A DNA stretch of 37,025 nt, taken from assembly GCA_025353965.1 (NCBI GenBank), contig JANXNS010000002.1, forward strand, positions 1 through 37,025. The letters run 5' to 3'. Shown here one piece after another: positions 17,201 to 25,417 of this stretch (positions are counted from its first letter, which is position 1; every line of letters begins with the position of its first letter). The notes under the pieces are model-generated. The model did not search any database, was not told the origin of the DNA, and saw nothing but the letters and a program-made list of their open reading frames with translations. The stretch is from Aquihabitans sp. GTDB lineage: Bacteria; Actinomycetota; Acidimicrobiia; Acidimicrobiales; Iamiaceae. The translations under genes were made by a program, and so were the position numbers.

Positions 17201-17215
17201 GGAGGGCGACCCTCC
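17201..17215 (+). promoter_or_regulatory. Leader hairpin upstream of the DEAD-box helicase
   Basis: GGAGGG and CCCTCC form a perfect 6-bp stem closed by CGA in the 182-bp spacer upstream of the helicase, 26 bases before its ATG. The 5' arm contains an SD-like GGAGG that is locked in the stem, while the likely real SD (GGAG at 17233) lies downstream. It could be an RNA thermometer or decoy; this is inferred from structure only. Confidence 0.4.
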
Positions 17216-17241
17216 ATCAGGTAGAACGAACCGGAGTCCCC

Positions 17242-18405
17242 ATGAACACGAGTTTCGACGCCCTCGGCGTCGCCCCAGACATCGCCGGAGCCTTGGCGGC
17301 CAAGGGCATCACATCGGCTTTTCCCATTCAGGCGCTCACCATCGCCGACGCGTTGGCCGGTCGGGATGTGTGCGGCAAGGCCAAGACCGGCTCGGGCAAG
17401 ACCCTCGCCTTTGGCCTGCCGGTGTTGCAGATGGTCAAGACGGCGGAGTCCCGCAAGCCCCGCGCCATCATCTTGGTGCCCACCCGCGAGCTGGCCACCC
17501 AGGTGTGCGATGAGCTGGCGCCCATCGGTGCCGTGCGCGATCTCACCGTTGCCGCCATTTACGGCGGGGCCGATATCGAGAAGCAGATCAAGAAAATCCG
17601 TGCTGGCGTAGAGGTCATTGCTGCTACCCCCGGGCGCATGATCGACCTCATCGATCGCAAGGAACTGGACCTCACCGATGTCGGCATTGTCGTGCTCGAT
17701 GAGGCCGATCGCATGGCCGATATGGGGTTCATGCCTCAGGTCGAGTGGATCCTGCGGCACATCCCCGGTGACCACCAGACCCTGCTCTTCTCGGCCACGC
17801 TCGACGGCGTCGTTCAGGGCCTGATCGATCGGTACCAGACCGATCCCGTCCGCCACGAGGTGGAGTCCGAGGGCGTCACCGTCGCGGAGATGACCCAGCG
17901 GTTCCTGCGTGTCCACCAGATGGACAAGATGAAGGTGGCCGCCGCCATTTCTCGCAGCGGCACCCGGACCCTCATCTTCACCCGCACCAAGCGGGGGGCA
18001 GACAAGTTGGTCGAGCAGCTCGGTGCAGAGGGCGTAAACGCCGGTGCCATCCATGGTGATCTCCGCCAGAACATTCGTGAGAAGGCCCTAGCCGATTTCA
18101 CCGCCGGAAACCTTGACGTATTGGTGGCCACTGATGTCGCCGCTCGGGGGATCCACGTCGACGACATAGACGTGGTCATCCACTACGACCCGCCAGAAGA
18201 TCACAAGGCGTACCTTCACCGTTCGGGTCGTACCGCTCGCGCCGGCGAGTCTGGCCTCGTCGTCACGTTGTTGCTGTGGGATCAGGAGCTAGAAGTCCGT
18301 CGCCTGCAGAAGCGGCTTGGCGTCGATCAACCCATGCACGAGGTGTTTTCCAACAACCCCGTCCTGGCTGATCTCACCAGCTGGAATCCCGACGACGGGC
18401 TCTAA
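17242..18405 (+). CDS. DEAD-box ATP-dependent RNA helicase
   Basis: This is a 387-residue core RNA helicase with all motifs: Q motif ITSAFPIQ, motif I AKTGSGKT (47-54), Ia PTREL, Ib TPGR, DEAD (153-156), SAT (184-186), motif V ATDVAARGI and motif VI HRSGRTARAG (326-335). There is almost no C-terminal extension, unlike RhlE/CsdA types with basic tails, so RNA targeting probably relies on partners. The ATG at 17242 has GGAG five bases before it. A 182-bp leader with a stable hairpin precedes it; long regulated leaders are common for cold-inducible helicases (general knowledge). An adenine methyltransferase gene follows 36 bp downstream on the same strand. Confidence 0.96.
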   Translation: MNTSFDALGVAPDIAGALAAKGITSAFPIQALTIADALAGRDVCGKAKTGSGKTLAFGLPVLQMVKTAESRKPRAIILVPTRELATQVCDELAPIGAVRDLTVAAIYGGADIEKQIKKIRAGVEVIAATPGRMIDLIDRKELDLTDVGIVVLDEADRMADMGFMPQVEWILRHIPGDHQTLLFSATLDGVVQGLIDRYQTDPVRHEVESEGVTVAEMTQRFLRVHQMDKMKVAAAISRSGTRTLIFTRTKRGADKLVEQLGAEGVNAGAIHGDLRQNIREKALADFTAGNLDVLVATDVAARGIHVDDIDVVIHYDPPEDHKAYLHRSGRTARAGESGLVVTLLLWDQELEVRRLQKRLGVDQPMHEVFSNNPVLADLTSWNPDDGL

Positions 18406-18441
18406 GTCCTGCGCCGTGGGCCCCGTGCTCCTCGGTCAGCC

Positions 18442-20346
18442 ATGAGCGACGTTTCGCCCATACCCGTCGCACTCCTGCGCGCCGTGGCCGATGCCGCGGC
18501 CGACGGAGCTGGCGGGTCGCATCCGCTGGGCACTGCGGCTGCCGTTGTTGCGGCGGTTGGTGCCGCTCGGGGATGGCCGGTGCCCTCGGGCCTCCTGGTT
18601 CATGCTGCTCAGCCTGACCAGACGCTGTTGGCGGTCGCTATCCCCCCGGGTTTGGCTGGCCCCGCGCTGTTGGGCACGCTGTACGAGGCGGCGTTGGCAC
18701 CGTCGGCCCGGTCGGCCGGTGCGCATTACACGCCGCCGGATCTGGCGGCGCGGCTGGTGGGGTTGGTGGTGTCGAGCGATCACCGGGCTGGTCGCCCTCC
18801 TCGGGTCTGGGATCCAGCGTGCGGGGGTGGGGCGTTCCTCCTGGCGGCCGCCGACGCGTTGTTCGCGGCTGGTGGCGATCCCTATCTCATCGTGGCCGAG
18901 CAATTATGGGGAACAGACATTGATCCGGGTGCGGTGGCCGTGGCCGAGGCTGCCTTGTGCTGGTGGGCCAACGAGCACGCCGCCGAAGCAAGGCCCGGTG
19001 GGCACCTGCAAGCGGCCGACCCGCTGTTGGATGGACCCCAGTCGCGGACCGAACCCGCGTCTACGCGCACGTACCCCGATGGCCCCCTAGAGGTTGCCGC
19101 CGCCGGTGGCTTCGACCTGGTAGTGGGGAACCCGCCGTTCCAAGGCCAGTTGGCCGGGGCTTCCATCCGGCCGATCCCGGTCGCGGCGGCCCTGCGGGCC
19201 CGTTGGGGGGCGGAGGTGGTTCGGCCGTACACCGATACTGCGGCCTTGTTCTTGGTCGCCGGTGCGCGGGCGCTGGCCCCGGGGGGTCGGCTGCTGATGA
19301 TCCTGCCGACCTCGGTGTTGGCCGCCCGCGATGCCAACGCCGCCCGCGCCGCCGTCATCAAGGTGGCGCAGCTCACCGGCCTGTGGGTGGCAGGAGAACT
19401 GGTCTTCGGTGCTTCGGTCCAAGTGTGTGCGGTCCTACTCGAGCGCCCGGCCCCACTGAGCGCTGGCGAGGTGGCTGGAGAAGCGGCCGGCGGGCCGGCG
19501 GGGGTTCGACGGTGGCAGGGTCGCCGGGTTGAACCGCTACCGACGGCAACGGCTGGGTCCGTGGTCAGCGCGGCACGATCGGGCTCGCCGGACCACGTCG
19601 TGTGGGCGGGCTATGCGCTGGCCGCCCTCGGCGTTCCGGATCCGCCGGCGCGTTTCGCGGGGCGGCTGGGGTCGATCGCCACGGCCCGAGCAGGATTCCG
19701 CGACGAGTACTACGGCCTGGTCGGCCACGTGAAAGAGGCGCCCGACCCAAACCTTGGCCCAGACCATCAGCCCCCGGGCTTCGGGCCGCTGGTGACCACC
19801 GGCCTGATCGACCCGGGCCGTTGTTGCTGGGGCGAGCGCCGGGCCAGTTTCGCCCGGGAGCGGTTCGATCGACCGGTCGTGGATCTCACCAGCCTTGCTC
19901 TGGCCGGGGGCCGTGCCGCCCTGTGGGTGACGGCGATGGCGGTCCCAAAGGTGGTGGTGGCCACCCAGACGCGAGTGGGGGAGGCAGCGGTGGACCAGTC
20001 GGGGACGTGGGTCGCTTCCACCCCAACGGTGGCGGTGGTGGCCGATCCCAGCCGGCTCTGGGAGGTCGCCGCCGTGGTCTGTTCGCCGGTGGGCACGCTG
20101 GCGGCGCTGGCGGCAACTGCCGGGTCGGCCCGCGCTGGCGATGCGATCCGTCACAGCGTGGGCAGCATCTCCGGCCTACCGCTCCCGGTGGACGTCGAGG
20201 CGTGGGGCGCAGGCGCCGAAGCCCTGCGACGCATGGATCAAGCCGCATTCCTTGCGGCCATGGCCGCGGCCTACGGCTTGTCCCCGACCGCTGAGGTAGA
20301 CGACTGGTGGGCCGCCCGTGCCCCGTGGGGCGGGCCGATCGCCTAG
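18442..20346 (+). CDS. N6-adenine DNA methyltransferase, type II/IIG-like, orphan
   Basis: This is a 634-residue S-adenosylmethionine-dependent DNA methyltransferase of the gamma/N6-adenine order. HYTPPD at 95-100 precedes the SAM-binding motif I DPACGGGAFL at 124-133. GTDIDPGAVAVAEAAL is motif II, and the catalytic motif IV is VVGNPPFQG with NPPF at 230-233. The C-terminal half (about 300 residues) would be the target-recognition part. Its overall plan resembles Eco57I/TaqI-type methyltransferases, but no PD-(D/E)xK nuclease motif was seen in it. Neither a restriction gene nor BREX/DISARM partners lie next to it. It may therefore be a solitary epigenetic regulator or a decayed RM enzyme. The ATG at 18442 follows the helicase stop by 36 bp. 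Confidence 0.85.
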   Translation: MSDVSPIPVALLRAVADAAADGAGGSHPLGTAAAVVAAVGAARGWPVPSGLLVHAAQPDQTLLAVAIPPGLAGPALLGTLYEAALAPSARSAGAHYTPPDLAARLVGLVVSSDHRAGRPPRVWDPACGGGAFLLAAADALFAAGGDPYLIVAEQLWGTDIDPGAVAVAEAALCWWANEHAAEARPGGHLQAADPLLDGPQSRTEPASTRTYPDGPLEVAAAGGFDLVVGNPPFQGQLAGASIRPIPVAAALRARWGAEVVRPYTDTAALFLVAGARALAPGGRLLMILPTSVLAARDANAARAAVIKVAQLTGLWVAGELVFGASVQVCAVLLERPAPLSAGEVAGEAAGGPAGVRRWQGRRVEPLPTATAGSVVSAARSGSPDHVVWAGYALAALGVPDPPARFAGRLGSIATARAGFRDEYYGLVGHVKEAPDPNLGPDHQPPGFGPLVTTGLIDPGRCCWGERRASFARERFDRPVVDLTSLALAGGRAALWVTAMAVPKVVVATQTRVGEAAVDQSGTWVASTPTVAVVADPSRLWEVAAVVCSPVGTLAALAATAGSARAGDAIRHSVGSISGLPLPVDVEAWGAGAEALRRMDQAAFLAAMAAAYGLSPTAEVDDWWAARAPWGGPIA

Positions 20347-20353
20347 GGTGAGC

Positions 20354-20465
20354 GGGTCATCAAGAGTGGCCCGGGCAACCGGGTCCGGCAACCTGGGAAG
20401 GACACCCAAGGTGCCTCTCGCCTTTGGGTGGGGATGTGGTCGGTTCGCCGGCAACGAAGTGTCCG
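20354..20465 (+). promoter_or_regulatory. SAM riboswitch (SAM-I/SAM-IV clan)
   Basis: The leader of metX carries the conserved core of the SAM-I/IV clan. GGTCATCAAGAGTGG is at 20355-20369 and CCGGCAACC at 20385-20393. A P3 stem TGGG/CCCA (20394-20397 with 20405-20408) is followed by AAGGTGCC at 20408-20415. A 3' closing segment GATG (20433-20436) can pair with CATC (20358-20361). It binds S-adenosylmethionine and represses the methionine genes downstream. Downstream, CCTCC at 20496-20500 can pair with the SD GGAGG at 20517-20521, which suggests control at translation initiation. Exact subclass (SAM-IV or I/IV variant) and ends are uncertain. Confidence 0.82.
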
Positions 20466-20525
20466 GGTTTCGGCCCGACGCAGGCCTGAGGTGTCCCTCC
20501 CGCACCCGTCGTGTGAGGAGGATCC

Positions 20526-21761
20526 ATGAACGAAAACACCGGCACCCACTGGGCCCACGACGATTCGTTGTTGGCCCCGCCGCCGTGGATCCAGCCCCAT
20601 GCCAGCACGTTGCCGGCCACGGGCGCCTGGAGGCCGGGCGACCGATTGGGCCAGCGTCAGTTCATGAGGATGGCGGCGGATCGTTCGTTCGTGCTCGAAG
20701 GCCTGGGCGAACTGCATGACGTGACGGTGGCCTTTGAGACGTGGGGTGAGCTCAACCCCGAGGCGGACAACGCCGTCCTCATCTGTCATGCCCTCACCGG
20801 GGACGCGCACGCGGCCGGTCCCGCGGGCGACGGTCACCCAGCGCCTGGGTGGTGGGATGGGCTGATCGGTCCGGGACGGGCCATCGACACCGACCGTTGG
20901 TTTGTGGTGTGCGCCAACGTGTTGGGCGGCTGCCAGGGGACCAGCGGCCCGGCGTCGCCGTTGCCGGACCGGCTCGGCTACTACGGCCCCCAGTTCCCGG
21001 TGGTGACCATCCGCGACATGGTTCGCTCTCAGGCCCGCTTGGCCGACGCGCTCGGTATTGCTCGCTGGCATGCCGTGGTCGGCGGGTCCATGGGTGGCAT
21101 GCAAGCTCTTGAGTGGTCGGTCATGTACCCGGACCGGGTGGGAAAGCTGGTGGTATTGGCCACCTGTATGGCGGCCAGCGCGCAGCAGATTGCGTGGTGG
21201 AGCACGGGCCGCCGGGCGATCGCCTTGGACCCCAAGTGGCGCAACGGCCACTACTACGACGCGGCGCCGGGCGACGGACCCCATGCTGGTTTGGCGTTGG
21301 CCCGACAGATTTCGCAGGTCACGTTTCGCAGCGACGACGTGTTCACGGACCGTTTCGGGCGTGAGCCGGTGGAGCCCCTGGCGGGTCGGTTTGAGATGTG
21401 GCAGCGGTTCCAGGTGGAGCGTTACCTCGATTACAACGGCACCAAGCTCAGCCGTCGTTTCGACGCGAACTCGTACCTGCTGCTCACCAAGGCCATGGAC
21501 CTGCACGACATTGCCCGTGGCCGCGGTGGGCCAGACGCAGCGCTGCGCCGCATCACCGCACCGGTGTTGGCCATGGGCATCACGTCGGACATTCTCTACC
21601 CCGCCTATCAGCAAGAAGACCTTGTCAAGGGCATAAACGCGGTCGGTGGCCGGGCCGCATATCACGAGATCGACAGCCCCCATGGCCACGATGCGTTCCT
21701 GATTGCCCTGGACCAAGTGGCCGCCGCACTGGTTCCGTTCCTGGAGAAAGACCGCTCATGA
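20526..21761 (+). CDS. metX: Homoserine O-acetyltransferase (MetX)
   Basis: This is a 411-residue alpha/beta-hydrolase-fold acyltransferase that activates homoserine with acetyl-CoA (or succinyl-CoA) in methionine synthesis. Signatures are VAFETWGELN, ICHALTGDAH, NVLGGCQGTSGP, and the nucleophile elbow VVGGSMGGMQALEW with Ser188. The acid and base lie in SDILYPAYQQ and SPHGHDAFL near the C-terminus. The ATG at 20526 has AGGAGG five bases before it. A SAM riboswitch precedes it, giving feedback control by SAM. Its last bases overlap the next gene's ATG (ATGA), so the two methionine genes are translationally coupled. Confidence 0.96.
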   Translation: MNENTGTHWAHDDSLLAPPPWIQPHASTLPATGAWRPGDRLGQRQFMRMAADRSFVLEGLGELHDVTVAFETWGELNPEADNAVLICHALTGDAHAAGPAGDGHPAPGWWDGLIGPGRAIDTDRWFVVCANVLGGCQGTSGPASPLPDRLGYYGPQFPVVTIRDMVRSQARLADALGIARWHAVVGGSMGGMQALEWSVMYPDRVGKLVVLATCMAASAQQIAWWSTGRRAIALDPKWRNGHYYDAAPGDGPHAGLALARQISQVTFRSDDVFTDRFGREPVEPLAGRFEMWQRFQVERYLDYNGTKLSRRFDANSYLLLTKAMDLHDIARGRGGPDAALRRITAPVLAMGITSDILYPAYQQEDLVKGINAVGGRAAYHEIDSPHGHDAFLIALDQVAAALVPFLEKDRS

Positions 21762-22942
21762 CTGACCCGACTGAACTTCATGCCGCCACCCGGGCCATTC
21801 GGGCTGGCCGTAAGGGCGACGGCACCTCGTTGGCTCCGGTGCTGTGGCCTACCACCACCTTTGTGACGCCCACAGTGGACGTGGCCCGGAAGATGGCCAC
21901 GTCGGTTGGCGCGGATCGTTTCTATTCGCGCTACGGCAACCCGACGGTGGCCGGTTTCGAGGATGCCATTGCGGACCTCGAGGGCGCCGAGGCGGCCCGG
22001 GCTTTTTCGTCGGGCATGGGAGCGGTGTCGGGCGTGGTGCTGGGCTTGTGCTCATCGGGCGATCACATTGTCGCTCAGCGTCAGCTCTATGCGGCGACGC
22101 AGTTGTTGTTCCAGGCGGTGTGTCCGCGCTTCGGCATTGAGGTCACGTTCGTCGACGGCACAGAGCCGGGCGCGTTCGCCGCTGCAGTTCGGCCCGGGAA
22201 AACGGTGCTGGTCTTTGCGGAGACCCCAGCCAACCCCAAGCTCGATGTGATCGATCTCGATGAGGTTGGGGCCATTGCCGGGCCGGTCACCGTGGTCGAT
22301 GCAACGTTCGCCACGCCGATCCTGCAGCAGCCGTTGAAACACGGGATTGATCTGGTGCTCCATTCAGCCACCAAGGGGATTGGCGGGCACAACGATGCAA
22401 CCCTCGGGGTCGTGGCCGGGAGCCGGGAGCTCATTGACTGGCTGTGGGGGTTTGCTGTGCTCCAAGGGGCATCGGCCTCTCCGTACGACGCCCTCAATGC
22501 CCTTCGCGGGATTCGCACATTGCCCATTCGGATTCGTCAACAGTCCGAGAGCGCGCTGGTTTTGGCCCAGGCGCTCGAGGCCCGCAGTGATGTGGAAGAT
22601 GTTCGTTACCCGGGCCTTCCGTCGCACCCGCAGCACGACTTGGCCATGCGGCAGATGGCGTCGGGTGGGGGGTTGGTCACCTTCGATGTTGCGGGTGGCC
22701 TTGACGGTGGCCGTCGCTTTGTCGAGGCGGTGAAGGTCGCGCAGTTCGCTACCTCGCTGGGCGGGCCCGAGACACTGGTGACGCACCCCGCTTCGACCAC
22801 TCATGTGAACCTGTTGCCGGACGAGTTGGCGGCCAACGGCATTGGCCAGGGCACCATCCGGGTGTCGGTCGGGCTCGAGCATGTCGACGATCTGATTGCC
22901 GATTTTGCTCAGGCCTTGGATGCGGCGGAAGCGGCGCGTTGA
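21758..22942 (+). CDS. Cys/Met-metabolism PLP enzyme (MetZ/MetB/MetY type sulfhydrylase or gamma-synthase)
   Basis: This is a 394-residue PLP enzyme of the cystathionine gamma-synthase family. Motifs are YSRYGNPT at 56-63, SSGMGA at 84-89, the cofactor Asp181 in VVDATFATP and the Schiff-base Lys206 in HSATKGIGG. The C-terminus has the LGGPETLVTHPASTTH segment that holds the substrate-binding loop. Coupling to metX (4-bp ATGA overlap) and the SAM riboswitch show that it acts on the O-acylhomoserine made by MetX, giving homocysteine or cystathionine. Length near 395 fits MetZ/MetB better than MetY (about 430). Sequence alone does not separate direct sulfhydrylation from transsulfuration. Confidence 0.92.
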   Translation: MTDPTELHAATRAIRAGRKGDGTSLAPVLWPTTTFVTPTVDVARKMATSVGADRFYSRYGNPTVAGFEDAIADLEGAEAARAFSSGMGAVSGVVLGLCSSGDHIVAQRQLYAATQLLFQAVCPRFGIEVTFVDGTEPGAFAAAVRPGKTVLVFAETPANPKLDVIDLDEVGAIAGPVTVVDATFATPILQQPLKHGIDLVLHSATKGIGGHNDATLGVVAGSRELIDWLWGFAVLQGASASPYDALNALRGIRTLPIRIRQQSESALVLAQALEARSDVEDVRYPGLPSHPQHDLAMRQMASGGGLVTFDVAGGLDGGRRFVEAVKVAQFATSLGGPETLVTHPASTTHVNLLPDELAANGIGQGTIRVSVGLEHVDDLIADFAQALDAAEAAR

Positions 22943-22978
22943 CCAGCCTGACCCGGCGAGTGATCGGGGATCTGGCCC

Positions 22979-23764
22979 GTGCCCGAGTTGATCGAAGTTG
23001 AGGTGTATCGACGGCTGGCCGAGCGAGCGATTGGGCGTCGAGTGGCTCACGTCGAGGCGCCCGACGACTGGTTCCTCAAGGGCGGCATTACCCCAGCCAC
23101 CGTGATTGGCGCGGTGGAGGGGGCAACCCTGGTGGGCACGGATCGGATCGGGAAACTTCTGCTGGTAGAGCTGAGCGGGGAGCGGCCTGTGCTCGGTCTC
23201 CGGTTTGGGATGACCGGCCGGTTGGTGCTGGATGGAGAAGCGCCCATTGCCAAGCTCGAATATGGCTCGGGTCGTGACGATCCGGCGTGGGACCGCTTTG
23301 CGCTGGGCTTCGACGACGGAACCCGATTGCGGTTGTCGGATCCCCGGCGGCTTGGCGGGGTGGAGCTGGACCCGGACGTTGCCCGCCTCGGCCCGGATGC
23401 GTGGTCCATCACCTTGGCGCAGTTACGGCAGGCGCTGGCGGGATCGGTTGCGCCCCTCAAGGCTCGTCTGCTCGATCAGGCCCGGGTTGCTGGCCTGGGC
23501 AACCTGTTGGTGGACGAGACGTTGTGGCGGGCCGGGCTGGACCCAGCGCGGCCAGCGGCGGACCTGAGCCCGACGGAGGTGAGCGTTCTGCACCGTCGGA
23601 TCCGGTCGACGGTTCGGGCCTTGTTCGACCGTGGTGGTTCCCATACAGGGGACCTTCAGGCGGAGCGATCACGCTCCGGGATCTGTCCCCGCGACGGCGC
23701 GGAGCTCGCTCGCCGCACGATCGGCGGGCGGACCACCTATTCGTGCCCCGTGCACCAGCGATGA
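22979..23764 (+). CDS. Fpg/Nei-family DNA glycosylase with altered zinc finger
   Basis: This is a 261-residue second member of the Fpg/Nei family in this window. The N-terminus PELIEVEVYRR keeps catalytic Pro2 and Glu3; Lys59 in DRIGKLLLVEL corresponds to the conserved beta-strand Lys, and the H2TH core reads AGLGNLLVDETLW. The C-terminal zinc finger departs from canonical: C-P-R-D and C-P-V-H, 16 residues apart, give a C-x2-D-x16-C-x2-H pattern in place of four cysteines. It may bind zinc through Asp and His or be zincless. The start is GTG 22979, set by the MPELIEVE motif. Lesion specificity is unknown. It follows the methionine genes by 36 bp and is probably independent of them. Confidence 0.88.
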   Translation: MPELIEVEVYRRLAERAIGRRVAHVEAPDDWFLKGGITPATVIGAVEGATLVGTDRIGKLLLVELSGERPVLGLRFGMTGRLVLDGEAPIAKLEYGSGRDDPAWDRFALGFDDGTRLRLSDPRRLGGVELDPDVARLGPDAWSITLAQLRQALAGSVAPLKARLLDQARVAGLGNLLVDETLWRAGLDPARPAADLSPTEVSVLHRRIRSTVRALFDRGGSHTGDLQAERSRSGICPRDGAELARRTIGGRTTYSCPVHQR

Positions 23765-23822
23765 TGGGCGACATGGCTGGGTGGGGTGAGGACCGGTAGG
23801 ATCTCGTTTCCGTGAACGCTCC

Positions 23823-24443
23823 GTGCCCCAATCCCACGCCGTGACGGCGGCAGAGCCCCGGCCTGGTTCATCGAGGCGAGGCCCCCTGGCCATGGGTTTC
23901 GTAGTCGGACTGACCCTCGTCGTGGGGGTCATCTTGAGTGTGAGCGGGCGCGGGTTGTTGGGCGGCGGACCAGCCGCAGCCGAGCCGGCGCAGGGCCCCG
24001 CCTTCACCACCACGACCGTGGCCGCGTTCACCAGCACAACGGGTGCGTCGGTCCAGACCACCGCATTGGGGCCGACCACTGCGGTGGCGGGGGCTGGCAC
24101 CAAGACCGAGTTCAGCGCCGTCGATGCCAAGCGGGTGGCAGATGAGAATCGCAAGATCTGGCTGGTGGTCGGCGGCCTCGTCATGGTGGCGCTTGGCATC
24201 ACCCTGCTCACCGTTCGCTACTGGCGCCACACCCGGCCGGTCCCCCTCGCCGCCACGTCATTGCAGCCGGGCCGGCACTCGCGTCGGGCGGTTGCTGGTG
24301 CCGATCACGCCGCCGTCGATGAGCAGTGGGAACCACGAGGTACCGGTCAACACGATCGGATCGAGGCCTCGCCCTCGGGTCGGCCCAATCGCCCCGACCG
24401 TGGGCAGCGTGAGGCGGCCTACCAGGTTCGGGACAAGCCTTAG
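23823..24443 (+). CDS. Two-helix membrane protein with Thr-rich linker, unknown function
   Basis: This is a 206-residue protein not assigned to a family. One hydrophobic helix lies at about residues 24-43 (MGFVVGLTLVVGVILSVSG). A Thr/Ala-rich linker of about 55 residues (TTTTVAAFTSTTGASVQTT) follows, then a second helix at about 113-132 (IWLVVGGLVMVALGITLLTV), and a basic, polar cytoplasmic tail. With both ends inside, the Thr-rich loop would face the periplasm or wall. The start is GTG 23823; the more upstream GTG at 23812 reads into a stop. The layout resembles the Thr-rich anchor protein at 3431, but the sequences are not alike outside low-complexity runs. Confidence 0.65.
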   Translation: MPQSHAVTAAEPRPGSSRRGPLAMGFVVGLTLVVGVILSVSGRGLLGGGPAAAEPAQGPAFTTTTVAAFTSTTGASVQTTALGPTTAVAGAGTKTEFSAVDAKRVADENRKIWLVVGGLVMVALGITLLTVRYWRHTRPVPLAATSLQPGRHSRRAVAGADHAAVDEQWEPRGTGQHDRIEASPSGRPNRPDRGQREAAYQVRDKP

Positions 24444-24510
24444 GGCCGCTGCTGGCCCGCGACCCCGCGGGCGGCGCGCCCGCTGTGGCCAGCCGGGTAC
24501 CGTGTGCGCC

Positions 24511-24738
24511 ATGGCCGATGCCCTTGATATAGAAGCCATGCTGCAGCGGTTCCGGGATCGTTCCGTAGCCGTGAAGCGCCGCAATTTACCGCCGGTTGCA
24601 GGGCCGGAGCGGTCTCGCCTCATCGAGCAGGCCCAGATGGACTTCCAAGATTTCGCCATCGTGGGAGATGCCAAGGCCACGGTGGAAGACGGCATTCTCA
24701 CGCTGCGCGTGGACCTTCGTCCTCCAGAAGCACAGTGA
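24511..24738 (+). CDS. Small conserved-looking protein, 75 aa, unknown
   Basis: This is a 75-residue polar protein with no family that I recognise. The N-terminal half is helical in character (MADALDIEAMLQRFRDRSVAVKRR, basic and amphipathic). The C-terminal half, with VEDGILTLRVDLRPPE, looks like a beta hairpin. The ATG at 24511 has no strong SD. Support for a real gene is the 4-bp GTGA overlap with the following DUF4202 gene and the consistent GC-rich third codon positions. The two may function together (inference). Confidence 0.65.
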   Translation: MADALDIEAMLQRFRDRSVAVKRRNLPPVAGPERSRLIEQAQMDFQDFAIVGDAKATVEDGILTLRVDLRPPEAQ

Positions 24739-25364
24739 CCGAAGGCAGCGGTGAGCAGGCGGCAGACCTGCTGGTCCGTGGCCTGGCGGCCATCGACCGC
24801 GCCAACGCGCAGGACCCTGTGCATCTCTTGGTCGACGGGGTGGCCCGACCCAAGGAACTGGTCCACGCCGAGCGGATGAGCCATTGGCTCGGCGTCCTGG
24901 CCCCCGGCGCCTCCGCAGCCCAACAACTGGCGGCCCGGGCCAACCATTTGCGCCGTTGGGTGTCGCCGCGGAGCGATTACCCGGACGGGCGGTCGGCCTA
25001 CCTGCGTTGGCGGGCCGATCACAAGAAGCGTCAGGCCGCTGAGGTGGCCGAGATCCTGGCGGAAGTTGGTTACGACCAAGCCACCATTGGGCGGGTTCGC
25101 ACCATCGTGGCCAAGGCCAATTTGGGTGGTGATCCGGATGTCCAAACTCACGAAGATGCCCTTTGTCTGGTGTTTCTGGAGTCGCAGTTTGACGATGTGT
25201 CCACCCAACTCGGCGACGATCACATGATTCGGATTCTCCGGCGGACAGCCGCAAAAATGAGCCCTGCTGGGTTAGCGGCCACCAGCGCGATTGCCTTCTC
25301 CAGCCACGGGCAGGCGCTGCTGGCGGTGGCCTTGGCGCCCCCGGCCGACATCCAACCCGTGTAG
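24735..25364 (+). CDS. DUF4202 family protein
   Basis: This is a 209-residue helical protein of the DUF4202 family, whose biochemical role is not established. Family-like segments are GLAAIDRANAQDP near residue 17, DGVARPKELVHAERMSHWL, ARANHLRRWVSPRSDYPDGR, AYLRWRADHKKRQA, and THEDALCLVFLESQF. The conserved His, Arg and Asp/Glu clusters (H...R...HED) suggest an HD-like metal or phosphate site, but this is inference. The GTG at 24735 overlaps the stop of the preceding small gene, indicating coupled translation. Confidence 0.8.
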   Translation: MTEGSGEQAADLLVRGLAAIDRANAQDPVHLLVDGVARPKELVHAERMSHWLGVLAPGASAAQQLAARANHLRRWVSPRSDYPDGRSAYLRWRADHKKRQAAEVAEILAEVGYDQATIGRVRTIVAKANLGGDPDVQTHEDALCLVFLESQFDDVSTQLGDDHMIRILRRTAAKMSPAGLAATSAIAFSSHGQALLAVALAPPADIQPV

Positions 25365-25417
25365 CTGTCCGGGCTCGCGTACGCTCTGCCTACCCGAACC
25401 GAGGCGAAGGAATCACG

